A DNA stretch of 64,000 nt from Marinobacter guineae (GCF_002744735.1 NZ_KZ319339.1:186001-250000), one strand, 5' to 3'. Numbered from the stretch's first letter, positions 10,294-19,494 are shown. Numbers and translations are program-made. Notes: generated by a model not told the origin, from the letters alone.

Positions 10294-12569
10294 TGCGGAC
10301 GCCTGACCAGCCTGTTTTACGGGACATAGTCCTGATTGGCGGCGGGCACAGCCACGTCGGGGTCCTGAAGCGGTTCGCCATGAACCCGGTCCCCGGCGTG
10401 CGTGTTACGCTCATCTGCCGAGACACCCACACCCCCTACTCCGGCATGTTGCCCGGTTATGTAGCGGGCCATTACAGCTACGACGATGTCCACATCGATC
10501 TGAGTCGACTGGCGGAATACGCCGGAGCCCGTTTCTACCGGGCCGAGGCCATCGGCATTGACCGTGATCGCAAGCGGGTTACCTGCCGCGGCCGGCCGGA
10601 TGTGCCGTACGACATTCTCTCCATCAATATCGGTTCGTCTCCCCGGGTTAATGACGTTGACGGTGCTTCAGACCATGCGGTTCCGGTGAAACCGATTACC
10701 GGTTTCAACAACCGCTGGCTGGCGCTGCTCTCCCGCATTGAAAATCACGAAGGGCCGCTCACGGTGGCCGTTGTTGGTGCCGGTGCCGGCGGTGTTGAAC
10801 TGACTCTGGCCATGCAGTTCCGCCTCAGGAACGAGCTGCAACAGCGAGGCAAGGACCCCGGCCAGCTGCACTTCCACCTCTTTGACGCTGCTGACGAAAT
10901 TCTTCCCACCCACAACCCGAAGGTTCGGGAGGTATTCCGGAAAACGCTGTCTGAGCGTGGCGTGAAAGTTCATCTTGGGACCCCGGTTACCAAGGTTCAG
11001 GAAAACCTGCTGATTACGGAAGCGGGCGAAACCCTGCAAACCGACGAGGTACTCTGGGTAACCCGGGCCGGAGGTCCGGAGTGGCTGAAGGAAACGGGCC
11101 TGGCCCTGGATGATGGCCTTTTCCTACGGGTTAGAGACACCTTGCAGGTAGAGAACGACGACAATATTTTTGCTGCAGGCGATATCGCCAATGTAACCAA
11201 CCACCCCCGGGAGAAAGCGGGTGTGTTTGCGGTGCGGCAAGGACCACCCCTTGCAGACAATCTCAAACGCCTGGCAACCGGCAAAGGCCCGAGAGATTTT
11301 TACCCGCAGAAGAAATGGCTGGCGCTGATCAGCACAGGGGACAAATATGCGGTAGCGTCCCGTGGTGACAGACAGTTTGACGGCGCCTGGGTGTGGCGCT
11401 GGAAGGACTGGATTGATCGCCGGTTCATGAAAAAATTCAACGATCTGCCTCCCATGGAGGAAGAATCGAAACTGCCGGATACGGCCGCCGCTCAAAACGC
11501 TGAGGAAGCCTCCCAGGCCATTTCCGCCGTAGCCATGCGCTGTGGCGGATGTGGCGCAAAAGTGGGAAGCACCGTGCTTTCCCGGGCCCTGGGCGAACTC
11601 AAGCCCATCGAACGGGACGACATCCTCATCGGCCTTCACGCTCCGGATGATGCGGCGGTTCTCAAGGTACCGCCGGGCAAAGCGGTGGTTCATACCGTGG
11701 ACTTCTTTCGGGCCTTCATCGACGATCCCTACGTATTTGGCAAGGTGGCTGCCAACCACAGCCTTGGCGATGTCTTTGCCATGGGCGCGGAAGCCCAGAG
11801 CGCTACGGCAGTGGCCACGGTGCCCTATGGCATTGAATCCAAGGTTGAAGACGTGGTCTACCAGATGATGTCTGGCGCCGTGGAAGTGCTGAACGAAGCA
11901 GGCTGTGCCCTGGTGGGCGGCCATACCGGTGAAGGCAAGGAGCTGGCGCTGGGCTTTGCGGTAAACGGCCTGATCGACCCGGAAGACGTGATGAGCAAGG
12001 GTGGGTTGAAAGCCGGTGATGTGCTGATCCTCACCAAGCCCATCGGCACAGGAACACTCTTTGCCGCCCATGCCCGGCTGGCTGCCAAAGGTCGCTGGAT
12101 CGACTCTGCCCTGGCTTCCATGATTCAGTCCAACAAGGCTGCAGCAGATTGTTTGCGGAAGTTCGGTTCCAAAGCCTGCACGGATGTGACCGGTTTTGGT
12201 CTGCTCGGGCACCTGGTCGAAATGACCAAGCCCTCAGGGGTGGATGCAGAGCTGGATCTGTCTGCCATTCCGGTGTTACCGGGCGCCGAAGAAACCGCAG
12301 CCGCAGGCATTCTCAGTTCTCTGCAGCCGGCTAATATACGGTTGCGGCGCGGTATCCGTGATCAGGATAAATGGGTAGATCATCCCCGTTATCCGCTGAT
12401 TTTTGATCCCCAGACGGCGGGGGGGCTGCTCGCCAGCGTCGCTGCTGACAAGGCTGAGGAGTGTGTCCGGGAGCTGAAGGCTCTTGGATACCCCCACACC
12501 GCCATCATTGGCCGGGTCACGGGTCAGGACGAAAGTGGTCCCATAGAGCCCATTTCCCTCCGGGATTAA
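10293..12569 (+). CDS. selD: Fused FAD/NAD(P)H oxidoreductase - selenide, water dikinase (SelD)
   Basis: A 758-residue fusion. Residues 1-385 form an NDH-2-like pyridine nucleotide-disulfide oxidoreductase with FAD motif GGGHSH (16-21), second nucleotide motif GAGAGGVE (162-169) and FAD-tail IFAAGDIA (292-299). Residues 412-758 are SelD, which makes selenophosphate from selenide and ATP. In CGGCGAK, Cys420 aligns with E. coli Cys17 and Lys423 with Lys20; the second E. coli cysteine (Cys19) is alanine here. Asp-rich PDDAA and GGHTGEGKE follow. The flavin half might reduce selenium to selenide for the kinase half (inference). It starts inside the preceding gene's stop codon and is tail to tail with senB. 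Confidence 0.95.
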   Translation: MRTPDQPVLRDIVLIGGGHSHVGVLKRFAMNPVPGVRVTLICRDTHTPYSGMLPGYVAGHYSYDDVHIDLSRLAEYAGARFYRAEAIGIDRDRKRVTCRGRPDVPYDILSINIGSSPRVNDVDGASDHAVPVKPITGFNNRWLALLSRIENHEGPLTVAVVGAGAGGVELTLAMQFRLRNELQQRGKDPGQLHFHLFDAADEILPTHNPKVREVFRKTLSERGVKVHLGTPVTKVQENLLITEAGETLQTDEVLWVTRAGGPEWLKETGLALDDGLFLRVRDTLQVENDDNIFAAGDIANVTNHPREKAGVFAVRQGPPLADNLKRLATGKGPRDFYPQKKWLALISTGDKYAVASRGDRQFDGAWVWRWKDWIDRRFMKKFNDLPPMEEESKLPDTAAAQNAEEASQAISAVAMRCGGCGAKVGSTVLSRALGELKPIERDDILIGLHAPDDAAVLKVPPGKAVVHTVDFFRAFIDDPYVFGKVAANHSLGDVFAMGAEAQSATAVATVPYGIESKVEDVVYQMMSGAVEVLNEAGCALVGGHTGEGKELALGFAVNGLIDPEDVMSKGGLKAGDVLILTKPIGTGTLFAAHARLAAKGRWIDSALASMIQSNKAAADCLRKFGSKACTDVTGFGLLGHLVEMTKPSGVDAELDLSAIPVLPGAEETAAAGILSSLQPANIRLRRGIRDQDKWVDHPRYPLIFDPQTAGGLLASVAADKAEECVRELKALGYPHTAIIGRVTGQDESGPIEPISLRD

Positions 12570-13552
12570 ACCCTCTCTGAGCAGCGCTGTACCGCAAGGT
12601 TCAGCGCCTGCTCCAGAGAGGCCTGCTCCCTTTCCGGTACAAAGCGCCCAGCCAGTTTACTGACCTGGGCCTGCAGGGTTGCAAGGAAATCCGGATGCTG
12701 TTCCGCACGGTAAAGCATCTCCGCCAGGACCTTCTCATCATTCACTGGAAAATACCCGCGATAATCCTTTCCAAGCAATCCGACGTTACCAGGAATGTCT
12801 GAGGCAATCATCGGCAGGCCGGCCCGGCAAGCCTCTGAGACAACATTGGCACCACCCTCCATCACGGAACTGATCACCATAAGACGGCTGTTTGCCATCA
12901 GCTGCCGGGTTTCGTCTTGCTCCAGTTCGCCCAGCCAGCGGAAACGGGGGTTCCGCTCCATTTCCTGCTCGGCCATTCTCTGCCATTCTTCGTTATGGGG
13001 TTTGCCAGCGCACCAAACCTGTATTCTCGAATCATCTGGAAGCAACCTCGCCGCGTAAGCCGCCCGCAGGGAATCCTTTTCCTCTCTCAGGTGACCAATC
13101 ACACACACGCCAAACCCGGCATCCTCCAGAGCTGGCTGCGGTAAAGGATAGGCTTCAGGCCCCTGCGCTGACTGGAAGAGCGTGACCAGTTTGGTGGCGA
13201 ATCGGGCGGGTATGTCCCTTGCGACCAGTTCATGCAGCCCGATCAGCGCGTCCGCTTCCTCCATGGAGTAAAGCGTGTCTTCCGGAAATTCATGCTGGTG
13301 CAAATAGATGTCGGTTCCGGTCAATGCAACGATCAAGGGTTTGTCCGGCCAGGACTGCCGAATCTGGCGAATCGCTCCGACGCTGCGCCAGGCGTGCAGT
13401 GCAATGAAAACGTCACAAGCCTCCCCGTTGTATTGCGTAACCACCGAGACGCTGTGCCCGGCTTTCTCCAGCAGCAGTTCCCAGCGTTCTGCCGTGGCTC
13501 GATTGCCCGCTTTTGATCCAGGCTGTGCTGGTGTAATCATTATTATTTTCAT
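12566..13552 (-). CDS. senB: Selenosugar synthase SenB (GT4-type glycosyltransferase)
   Basis: A 328-residue protein whose N-terminus MKIIMITPAQPGSKAGNR and following LIVALTGTDIYLHQHEF match the SenB family, the glycosyltransferase that joins selenophosphate to a UDP-sugar to give a selenosugar in selenoneine biosynthesis. The C-terminal half has a GT-B donor site (VCVIGHLREEKDSLRA and VISSVMEGGANVVSEA, the latter containing the E-x-G-G-x-x-V-x-E glycosyltransferase block). The frame continues upstream to 13606, but homology begins at the ATG at 13552. Its stop codon overlaps that of the SelD fusion by 4 bp. SenA, the EgtB-like enzyme of the full pathway, is not in the window. Confidence 0.87.
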   Translation of the reverse strand: MKIIMITPAQPGSKAGNRATAERWELLLEKAGHSVSVVTQYNGEACDVFIALHAWRSVGAIRQIRQSWPDKPLIVALTGTDIYLHQHEFPEDTLYSMEEADALIGLHELVARDIPARFATKLVTLFQSAQGPEAYPLPQPALEDAGFGVCVIGHLREEKDSLRAAYAARLLPDDSRIQVWCAGKPHNEEWQRMAEQEMERNPRFRWLGELEQDETRQLMANSRLMVISSVMEGGANVVSEACRAGLPMIASDIPGNVGLLGKDYRGYFPVNDEKVLAEMLYRAEQHPDFLATLQAQVSKLAGRFVPEREQASLEQALNLAVQRCSERV

Positions 13553-13742
13553 GGCATTCGCTTGGGACTGAATGAGTGAAAAATAAGGCGCCAGACTCTG
13601 AGCCAATTAAACCCGCAAATCGTATAGCTGTTCAGAGTTAAGGTAAATCAAGGTATCCTGCGGACACCGGGAATCGTTGGTTTCCCTCGATTCAAAACCC
13701 AACGTTGCAAATCCAAACTGTCTGGCAATTCAAGGAACAACC

Positions 13743-14618
13743 ATGGCTCTTAATCTTATACGGAAATTGATGATTTCCAGTCTTTTCTGTTTCACCGCAG
13801 CATCGGCGTCCGCTGAAACCTTCGTGTTCACAGCCATCCCCGATGAGGATGAAACAAAACTGGTAGAGCGCTTCAAAGGTGTTGCCGATTACCTCTCCAG
13901 TGAGCTGGATGTCGAAGTCCGCTACATTCCTGTTAAATCCTATGCTGCAGCTGTTTCTGCGTTCCGCAACAATCAGGTTCAGCTGGCCTGGTTTGGTGGG
14001 CTTTCCGGTGTGCAGGCGCGCCGTCTGGTGCCAGGCTCCGAAGCGATTGCCCAGGGCGTGGAAGATCAAGCGTTTGAAACCTACTTCATTGCCAACACCA
14101 GCACTGGCATCAAGCCTGCGGATGAGCTTTCCTCGCTGGAGGACGAACTCCGGGGCAAAACCTTTACCTTTGGCTCCAAAGGCTCCACCTCCGGACGTCT
14201 GATGCCCGAATTCTATATCCGGGACGTGTTTGGAGCCCAGCCCGAAGACTTTTTCTCCCGCGTGGGCTTCAGTGGCAACCATACCCGTACCCTGAGGCTC
14301 GTGGAAGCCGGTACCTATGAAGTGGGCGCCCTCAACTTTCAGGTCTGGGAGAAAGAACTGGCAGACGGCAATATCGACACCGACGCGGTTCAGGTCATCT
14401 GGACAACACCAGCCTACCCGGACTACCAGTGGACAATCCGCGGTGATGTCAACGAGCGTTTCGGCGATGGCTTCAAACAGCGCGTTACCGAAGCCCTTCT
14501 GAACCTGGACGATCAAAAGCTACTCGAGAGCTTCCCGCGCTCCGACTTCATTCCTGCCTCCAACGACGATTACGAGCCAATTCGCAAGACTGCGGAAGAG
14601 ATCGGAATCCTCGATTGA
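13743..14618 (+). CDS. Periplasmic binding protein of a putative selenate (phosphonate-type) ABC importer
   Basis: A 291-residue PhnD-family periplasmic solute-binding protein. A signal peptide (MISSLFCFTAASASA, cut before ETF) is followed by the type-II fold; VRYIPVKSYAAAVSAFRNNQ and QLAWFGGLSGVQARR are diagnostic of phosphonate/phosphite/selenate-type binders. Linkage to selD and senB suggests a selenium oxyanion rather than phosphonate as ligand; no phn or ptx catabolic genes are nearby. The ATG at 13743 has AAGGAAC upstream; the longer frame from 13677 is not supported. It opens the importer operon, and its stop overlaps the ATPase start by one base. It is divergent from senB. Confidence 0.85.
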   Translation: MALNLIRKLMISSLFCFTAASASAETFVFTAIPDEDETKLVERFKGVADYLSSELDVEVRYIPVKSYAAAVSAFRNNQVQLAWFGGLSGVQARRLVPGSEAIAQGVEDQAFETYFIANTSTGIKPADELSSLEDELRGKTFTFGSKGSTSGRLMPEFYIRDVFGAQPEDFFSRVGFSGNHTRTLRLVEAGTYEVGALNFQVWEKELADGNIDTDAVQVIWTTPAYPDYQWTIRGDVNERFGDGFKQRVTEALLNLDDQKLLESFPRSDFIPASNDDYEPIRKTAEEIGILD

Positions 14619-15268
14619 TGTCAGGCTTTGACCTAACGGGCCTCACGGCCTCTTTCGGCGGTGAGCGGGTTATCGGCCCGCTCTCACTGAGAGTTAAACA
14701 GGGTGAAAAGGTCGCTCTGGTTGGCAAGAGCGGTGCCGGCAAGTCCACGCTCATCCGTTTGATTCACGAACGCGTTAATCGCGAGTCCTCCCTGGTACCC
14801 CAGGATCTGGGCCTGGTGAATGCACTGCCGGTATTCCATAACGTGTTTATGGGCCAGCTCGACAAACACTCCACCTGGTACAATACGGTTACCCTGGTAC
14901 GCCCATTTTCCCGGGACCGGGACGAGGTTCGCAAGCTACTGAAAGAGCTGGGTATGTCGGAAAAACTCTGGATTCCGACTGCATCGCTCTCCGGGGGCCA
15001 ACGCCAGCGTGTTGCCATTGCCCGGGCGCTGTACCGCAATGCGCCGGTGTTGCTTGCTGACGAGCCGATTTCCGCCCTCGACGGCCCCATGGCGCACCAG
15101 GTAATGGAGCTGCTCAGGGAGCGGTTCGCCACGAGCATTGTGGCACTCCACGATGTTGAAATGGCGCTGAAATACTGCAACCGGATCGTCGGAATACAGG
15201 ACGGACAGGTTGCCCTGGACGAAACCAGTGATCGCCTGACGGCTTCAGACATCATGTCTCTCTATTAG
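14618..15268 (+). CDS. ATPase of the putative selenate/phosphonate-type ABC importer
   Basis: A 216-residue cytoplasmic ABC ATPase that powers the importer with its neighbours. Seen: Walker A GKSGAGKS (36-43), Q-loop region SLVPQDLGLVNALP, signature LSGGQRQR (124-131), Walker B VLLADEP (144-150), and the H-loop histidine in IVALHDVE. Length and motif spacing match PhnC-type subunits. Initiation is at the ATG overlapping the binding-protein stop (TGATG), which argues for coupled translation. The permease follows after 16 bp. Confidence 0.92.
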   Translation: MSGFDLTGLTASFGGERVIGPLSLRVKQGEKVALVGKSGAGKSTLIRLIHERVNRESSLVPQDLGLVNALPVFHNVFMGQLDKHSTWYNTVTLVRPFSRDRDEVRKLLKELGMSEKLWIPTASLSGGQRQRVAIARALYRNAPVLLADEPISALDGPMAHQVMELLRERFATSIVALHDVEMALKYCNRIVGIQDGQVALDETSDRLTASDIMSLY

Positions 15269-15284
15269 GGAACCGGCCAGTTTC

Positions 15285-16751
15285 ATGCTCTCTTCCCCGA
15301 CGGTTCGCACCAGCCTGATATTTGTCGCAGTAGCCCTGTTTTCGCTACTGTTCGCAGACATCGCCATAACCGCATCAAACCCCTGGCGGGATCTCGGCAA
15401 TTTCTTCCTTGGCGTGATCACTCCGAATTTCTTCAGCAGCGAAGGCTTGATGACCGCGCTTCTGAGAACGGTTGCCTTTGCCTTTGTGGGGGTGGCACTG
15501 GGTAGCGTTTGCGGGTTTTTACTGTCTCTCGTCTACCGCTTCCTGCCGGTCCGGATATTCTGTGCCTTTATCCGGGCGATCCATGAGCTTTTCTGGGCGC
15601 TGATTTTCCTTCAGTTCTTCGGTTTCCACCCGCTCACGGGTGTGTTGGCAATTGCCATTCCCTACTCCGGGATTTTCGCCAAGGTCTATTCCGAGATACT
15701 GGATGAGGTGGATCCGGAACCGGGCCGACTGCTTCCGCCGCGCACCGGGGTTATCGCGGCGTTTCTCTATACCCGGATTCCCGATTGCTGGGTACAGTTG
15801 CGGACCTACACCGCCTACCGCCTGGAGTGCGGCCTTCGTTCCAGCGCCATTCTGGGGTTTGTCGGCCTGCCCACGCTCGGCTTCTACCTGGAATCGTCGT
15901 TTTCCCAGGGACTCTACTCCGATGCCGGGGCAATGCTGATCCTGTTTTACGTGTTGATCGCGACCATGCCCCTGTGGGTACGACCACGGCTTTTACCGGT
16001 TTATGTACTCGGAGCACCGTTCTTTCTGGGCGAAGGACTGCCTATTGTCTGGGGCAACGTTGAACGATTTTTCACTGAAGACATCGTGCCCAGCCCCCTG
16101 AGAGACGGTGAAGGCCTCGGGGGCCTTGTGCCCTGGTTGAGTGAGCTGATGGTCAACGAGGCCCTGCCCGGCATCTGGAATACCGTGATTCTTACCCAGA
16201 TTGCCCTGGTGGCTACGGGCATACTGACGCTTCTGGCCTTCCCGCTGATCTCCAATCATTTCGGCGGCCCGGTACGGCGCACATCGGGGCACGTTTTTCT
16301 GGTGATCGCCCGGTCTACACCGGAATACATCCTCGCCTATATCCTCCTGCAACTCTGGGGACCATCCATGCTGCCCGCGGTGGTGGCACTGGCACTTCAC
16401 AACGGTGGCATTATCGGCCACCTGATTGGCCGCCAGACCAATACCATACGCCTGCGCCCGGATGCGCCCACCGGTTTCAACCGTTACAGCTGGGAACTGG
16501 TTCCGAGGGTCTACCGGTCATTCCTTGCGTTTCTTTTCTACCGGTGGGAAATCATTATGCGGGAAACGGCCATTCTCGGAATTCTGGGTATCTACACGCT
16601 GGGCTTCTATGTCGACAGCGCCATCCAGAACATCCGGTTTGACCGCGCCATGATCCTGATCCTGATCACCGCCCTGCTGAACATCGGCATCGATACCCTG
16701 GGCCGTTACATTCGCAGAAAGCTGGCCCTGCAGACCATGCCAACCTGCTGA
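15285..16751 (+). CDS. ABC permease, two PhnE-like membrane domains fused in one chain
   Basis: A 488-residue inner-membrane permease that appears to be two PhnE-like halves in tandem. The first half (about 1-250) contains IFCAFIRAIHELFWALIFLQ and an EEA-like loop near GFHPLTGVLAIAIPYSGIFA; the second half (about 280-488) repeats it with HVFLVIARSTPEYILAYILL and LALHNGGIIGHL. About a dozen hydrophobic helices are visible. A single fused chain removes the need for a homodimer, leaving one permease polypeptide per transporter. It is the third gene of the selenium-linked importer operon and ends 18 bp before a convergent small gene. Confidence 0.88.
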   Translation: MLSSPTVRTSLIFVAVALFSLLFADIAITASNPWRDLGNFFLGVITPNFFSSEGLMTALLRTVAFAFVGVALGSVCGFLLSLVYRFLPVRIFCAFIRAIHELFWALIFLQFFGFHPLTGVLAIAIPYSGIFAKVYSEILDEVDPEPGRLLPPRTGVIAAFLYTRIPDCWVQLRTYTAYRLECGLRSSAILGFVGLPTLGFYLESSFSQGLYSDAGAMLILFYVLIATMPLWVRPRLLPVYVLGAPFFLGEGLPIVWGNVERFFTEDIVPSPLRDGEGLGGLVPWLSELMVNEALPGIWNTVILTQIALVATGILTLLAFPLISNHFGGPVRRTSGHVFLVIARSTPEYILAYILLQLWGPSMLPAVVALALHNGGIIGHLIGRQTNTIRLRPDAPTGFNRYSWELVPRVYRSFLAFLFYRWEIIMRETAILGILGIYTLGFYVDSAIQNIRFDRAMILILITALLNIGIDTLGRYIRRKLALQTMPTC

Positions 16752-16769
16752 TCTGATCACCACCAAGGT

Positions 16770-17081
16770 TTATTTGGCGGCCTGCTTCGGCGCTGTTTGA
16801 AGTACCCAGTCGGTACCCAGGGCAACCGGTTCGGCGTGGTCCTGTTCATCTGCCCGGGTGCCGGTAATCTCAGGGTGTGTGAACCCGCCGTCATCGGTAT
16901 TGGCCATGCTGTCCACATCGACGGAGCGCACAACATAGGTGACGCCGCCGGCAAGTACTTTCGCCCGGTGGCTAAGACCGAAGACAAAACGGCAATAATC
17001 GAGTTTCAGCTGGATCAGATCCTGCTCAGCCTTGCGGATTTTCCTGAGCAGTACCTTCTGAACGCTATCTCCGTAATCCAT
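16770..17081 (-). CDS. Hypothetical protein, 103 residues
   Basis: I do not recognise a family. The protein is small, soluble and has no signal peptide. The first third is helical and basic (VLLRKIRKAEQDLIQLKLDY); the middle reads CRFVFGLSHRAKVLAGGVTYVVRSVDV, beta-rich; the C-terminus is acidic then AAK-rich. The ATG at 17081 has AGGGA seven bases upstream and is preferred to the GTG three bases earlier. It is convergent with the importer permease. Confidence 0.6.
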   Translation of the reverse strand: MDYGDSVQKVLLRKIRKAEQDLIQLKLDYCRFVFGLSHRAKVLAGGVTYVVRSVDVDSMANTDDGGFTHPEITGTRADEQDHAEPVALGTDWVLQTAPKQAAK

Positions 17082-17164
17082 CACGTGGTCCCTGACATTG
17101 GCGATTTGGTCATTTTACACAATCCCGACCGCTTGTCAGCCGACCGACGCCCGGTTTGCGGCTC

Positions 17165-17638
17165 TCAGCGTGGTTCGGCCTGAAATACCAGCTTTAGCGG
17201 AACGTCACCAATCGGCTCCTGGCCCTGCTGCAGATCCACACGCCAGGTCATGGTGGCGTCCACAGTGCAGAAAGGCGCGGTAAAGCGTGCGGAATACTCA
17301 TTTTCAGTGCGGTTTCCCAAAGGCACCGGGTACTCGCCCATATACATGGATTCGCCTCTCAGAACCGCCAGAAACCGTGCAGGTCGCTCGGGTGTGGTAA
17401 CTGTGAGTTGGTATTCAGTACCCTGCTCACCCTCGCCTAACGTTTCCAGAGCCGCTTCCCAATGACCGGCCGTGGTCGTCCACTGGCAGGGCCCCGCGAG
17501 AAGATCGCACTCGGCCGTGGGCTGTCCGCTCTCGCCTTGTTTACCGCCATCACCGGCATCGCCCAGCATTCGCGGGCCATAGACCACTGCAGCAGTCAAA
17601 GCCAGGATCAATCCCACCACTGTTATTCCGCGTAACAT
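17165..17638 (-). CDS. Membrane-anchored hypothetical protein
   Basis: About 157 residues, family not recognised. An N-terminal hydrophobic helix (ITVVGLILALTAAVVYG) anchors or exports a periplasmic domain with three cysteines (ECDLLAGPCQW and FCTVD), probably disulfide-bonded, and a beta-sandwich-like pattern (TEYQLTVTTPERPARFLAVL). The start at 17638 is chosen because GGAG stands seven bases upstream; ATG at 17668 (AGGAG, longer spacing) would add ten residues. It is divergent from the YadG-like ATPase gene, with about 130 bp between starts. Confidence 0.65.
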   Translation of the reverse strand: MLRGITVVGLILALTAAVVYGPRMLGDAGDGGKQGESGQPTAECDLLAGPCQWTTTAGHWEAALETLGEGEQGTEYQLTVTTPERPARFLAVLRGESMYMGEYPVPLGNRTENEYSARFTAPFCTVDATMTWRVDLQQGQEPIGDVPLKLVFQAEPR

Positions 17639-17770
17639 AACGGCGCTCCGAATAAACCAGCCCGGCATTATGGTGGTTTCTCCTGCCAAGGCAAAGGTTT
17701 CTAAACTGGCGTCAGTCATGAGAAAATACTGCGCCTTCAATTCGACCCATTCTGACCACAGGACACGCCC

Positions 17771-18691
17771 GTGCAGCCGGATATTTCCGTTAAGCACCTA
17801 AGCAAGGTTTATGGCGATGGCTTCCAGGCCCTGAAAGACATCAACCTGGACATCAAGCGTGGCGAGATTTTCGCCCTGCTCGGCCCCAATGGCGCCGGCA
17901 AAACCACGCTGATCAGCATTATCTGCGGCATCGTCAATCCATCGACCGGTGAAGTAAAAGCCGCCGGTTACGACATTATAAAAGACTACCGCAAGGCTCG
18001 TGAGACCATTGGCCTGGTACCCCAGGAGCTGAATACCGACTCCTTTGAGACCGTCTGGAATGCGGTATCCTTCAGCCGAGGCCTGTTCGGCAAGCCGCCG
18101 AAGCCCGCGCACATCGAGAAAGTGCTGAAAGACCTGTCCCTGTGGGACAAGCGTAACAACCGGATCATGTCACTTTCCGGGGGCATGAAGCGCCGGGTGA
18201 TGATTGCCAAGGCGCTCTCCCACGAGCCCCAGATCCTGTTTCTGGACGAGCCCACTGCGGGCGTTGACGTGGAATTGCGCCGGGACATGTGGGAAATGGT
18301 CCGCAAGCTCCGGGAAAACGGGGTCACCATCATCCTGACTACCCATTACATCGAAGAAGCCGAGGAAATGGCGGACCGCATTGGTGTTATCCGGAACGGC
18401 GAAATTATCCTGGTGGAAGACAAAGCCCAGCTGATGACCAAACTGGGCAAAAAAGAACTTCGCCTGCAGTTGCAGCAGAAGTTGGACAAGATGCCCGGCG
18501 AACTCATGCTGGAGCCAGTAGAGCTGTCGGATGACGGTTACGAACTGATTTACACCTTTGACTCCCAGCAGGAACAGGCCGGCGTGGCCCGGCTACTTCG
18601 CACACTCGGTGATCTGGGGATTGAATATCGCGACCTGCAAACCCGGGAAAGCTCCCTCGAAGAGATATTTGTCGGCCTGGTGCACGAATAA
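17771..18691 (+). CDS. ABC transporter ATP-binding protein, YadG-like
   Basis: A 306-residue ATPase of an ABC-2 exporter. Seen: Walker A GPNGAGKT (38-45), signature LSGGMKRR (135-142), Walker [11 protein letters not shown] (155-164), H-loop [14 protein letters not shown], and the C-terminal extension usual in YadG/NatA-type ATPases. Length equals E. coli YadG (308). The start is GTG at 17771. The membrane partner follows 27 bp downstream. The exported substrate is unknown; YadGH-type systems are often called multidrug exporters without proof. Confidence 0.92.
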   Translation: MQPDISVKHLSKVYGDGFQALKDINLDIKRGEIFALLGPNGAGKTTLISIICGIVNPSTGEVKAAGYDIIKDYRKARETIGLVPQELNTDSFETVWNAVSFSRGLFGKPPKPAHIEKVLKDLSLWDKRNNRIMSLSGGMKRRVMIAKALSHEPQILFLDEPTAGVDVELRRDMWEMVRKLRENGVTIILTTHYIEEAEEMADRIGVIRNGEIILVEDKAQLMTKLGKKELRLQLQQKLDKMPGELMLEPVELSDDGYELIYTFDSQQEQAGVARLLRTLGDLGIEYRDLQTRESSLEEIFVGLVHE

Positions 18692-18718
18692 GCACCCGCC
18701 GGCCCATTGGAGAAAGGC

Positions 18719-19480
18719 ATGAACCTTTACGGTATTCGCGCAATCTACAACTTTGAAATGGCACGCATGAGGCGAACCCTGATGCAGAGCGTGCTCTCGC
18801 CGGTGATCTCCACCTGCCTGTATTTCGTCGTCTTCGGCTCGGCCATCGGCTCACGGATGGGCGACATCGACAACATCGCCTACGGCGCCTACATCATTCC
18901 CGGCCTGGTAATGCTCTCCCTGCTGATGCAGAGCATCTCCAACGCCTCCTTCGGCATCTACATGCCCAAGTTCTCCGGCACCATTTATGAAGTGCTGTCG
19001 GCGCCGGTGTCCTACGTGGAGGTGGTGCTCGGCTACGTGGGCGCCGCCGCCACCAAATCCGTCATCCTGGGGCTGATTATTCTGGCAACGGCAAAGTTCT
19101 TTGTGGATTACGACGTGCTGCACCCGTTCTGGATGTTCTCCTTCCTGGTTCTGACATCCGTAACCTTCAGCCTGTTCGGATTCATCATCGGTATCTGGGC
19201 AGACGGGTTCGAGAAACTGCAGATCGTGCCCATGATGATCGTAACGCCCCTGGTATTTTTGGGCGGCACCTTCTACTCCATCGACATGCTCCCGGAGATA
19301 TGGCAGACCATCAGCCTGTTCAACCCCGTGGTCTACCTGATCAGCGGCTTCCGCTGGGCGTTCTACGGCGTTTCAGACGTTCATATCGCCATCAGCGTAG
19401 GCATGACCCTGGTGTTCCTGACGGCGTGCATGGCAGGCATCTGGTGGATCTTCAAAACCGGCTACAGGCTGCGCTCTTGA
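18719..19480 (+). CDS. ABC-2 type permease, YadH-like
   Basis: A 253-residue inner-membrane protein with six hydrophobic helices, the permease partner of the preceding ATPase. Seen: the amphipathic start [19 protein letters not shown], then [15 protein letters not shown], the ABC-2 signature region [19 protein letters not shown] and IDMLPEIWQ, and a final helix before the basic tail GYRLRS. The ATG at 18719 has GGAGAAAGGC immediately upstream; a TTG at 18707 would lie inside that ribosome site and is rejected. Homodimerisation is expected. It may be cotranscribed with the DUF192 gene, 14 bp downstream. Confidence 0.92.
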   Translation: MNLYGIRAIYNFEMARMRRTLMQSVLSPVISTCLYFVVFGSAIGSRMGDIDNIAYGAYIIPGLVMLSLLMQSISNASFGIYMPKFSGTIYEVLSAPVSYVEVVLGYVGAAATKSVILGLIILATAKFFVDYDVLHPFWMFSFLVLTSVTFSLFGFIIGIWADGFEKLQIVPMMIVTPLVFLGGTFYSIDMLPEIWQTISLFNPVVYLISGFRWAFYGVSDVHIAISVGMTLVFLTACMAGIWWIFKTGYRLRS

Positions 19481-19494
19481 AGCCTCGAAGCGGC

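Noticed and set aside
11124..12212. 362-residue minus-strand frame inside the SelD fusion
   Set aside because: Long but opposite to a well-supported gene, with no recognisable domain. It is a GC-rich shadow.
13743..16751. Phosphonate importer (phn) identity
   Set aside because: Families are shared with phosphonate systems, but no phosphonate or phosphite catabolic gene is nearby and selD and senB are adjacent. I name it putative selenate/phosphonate-type instead of phnDCE.
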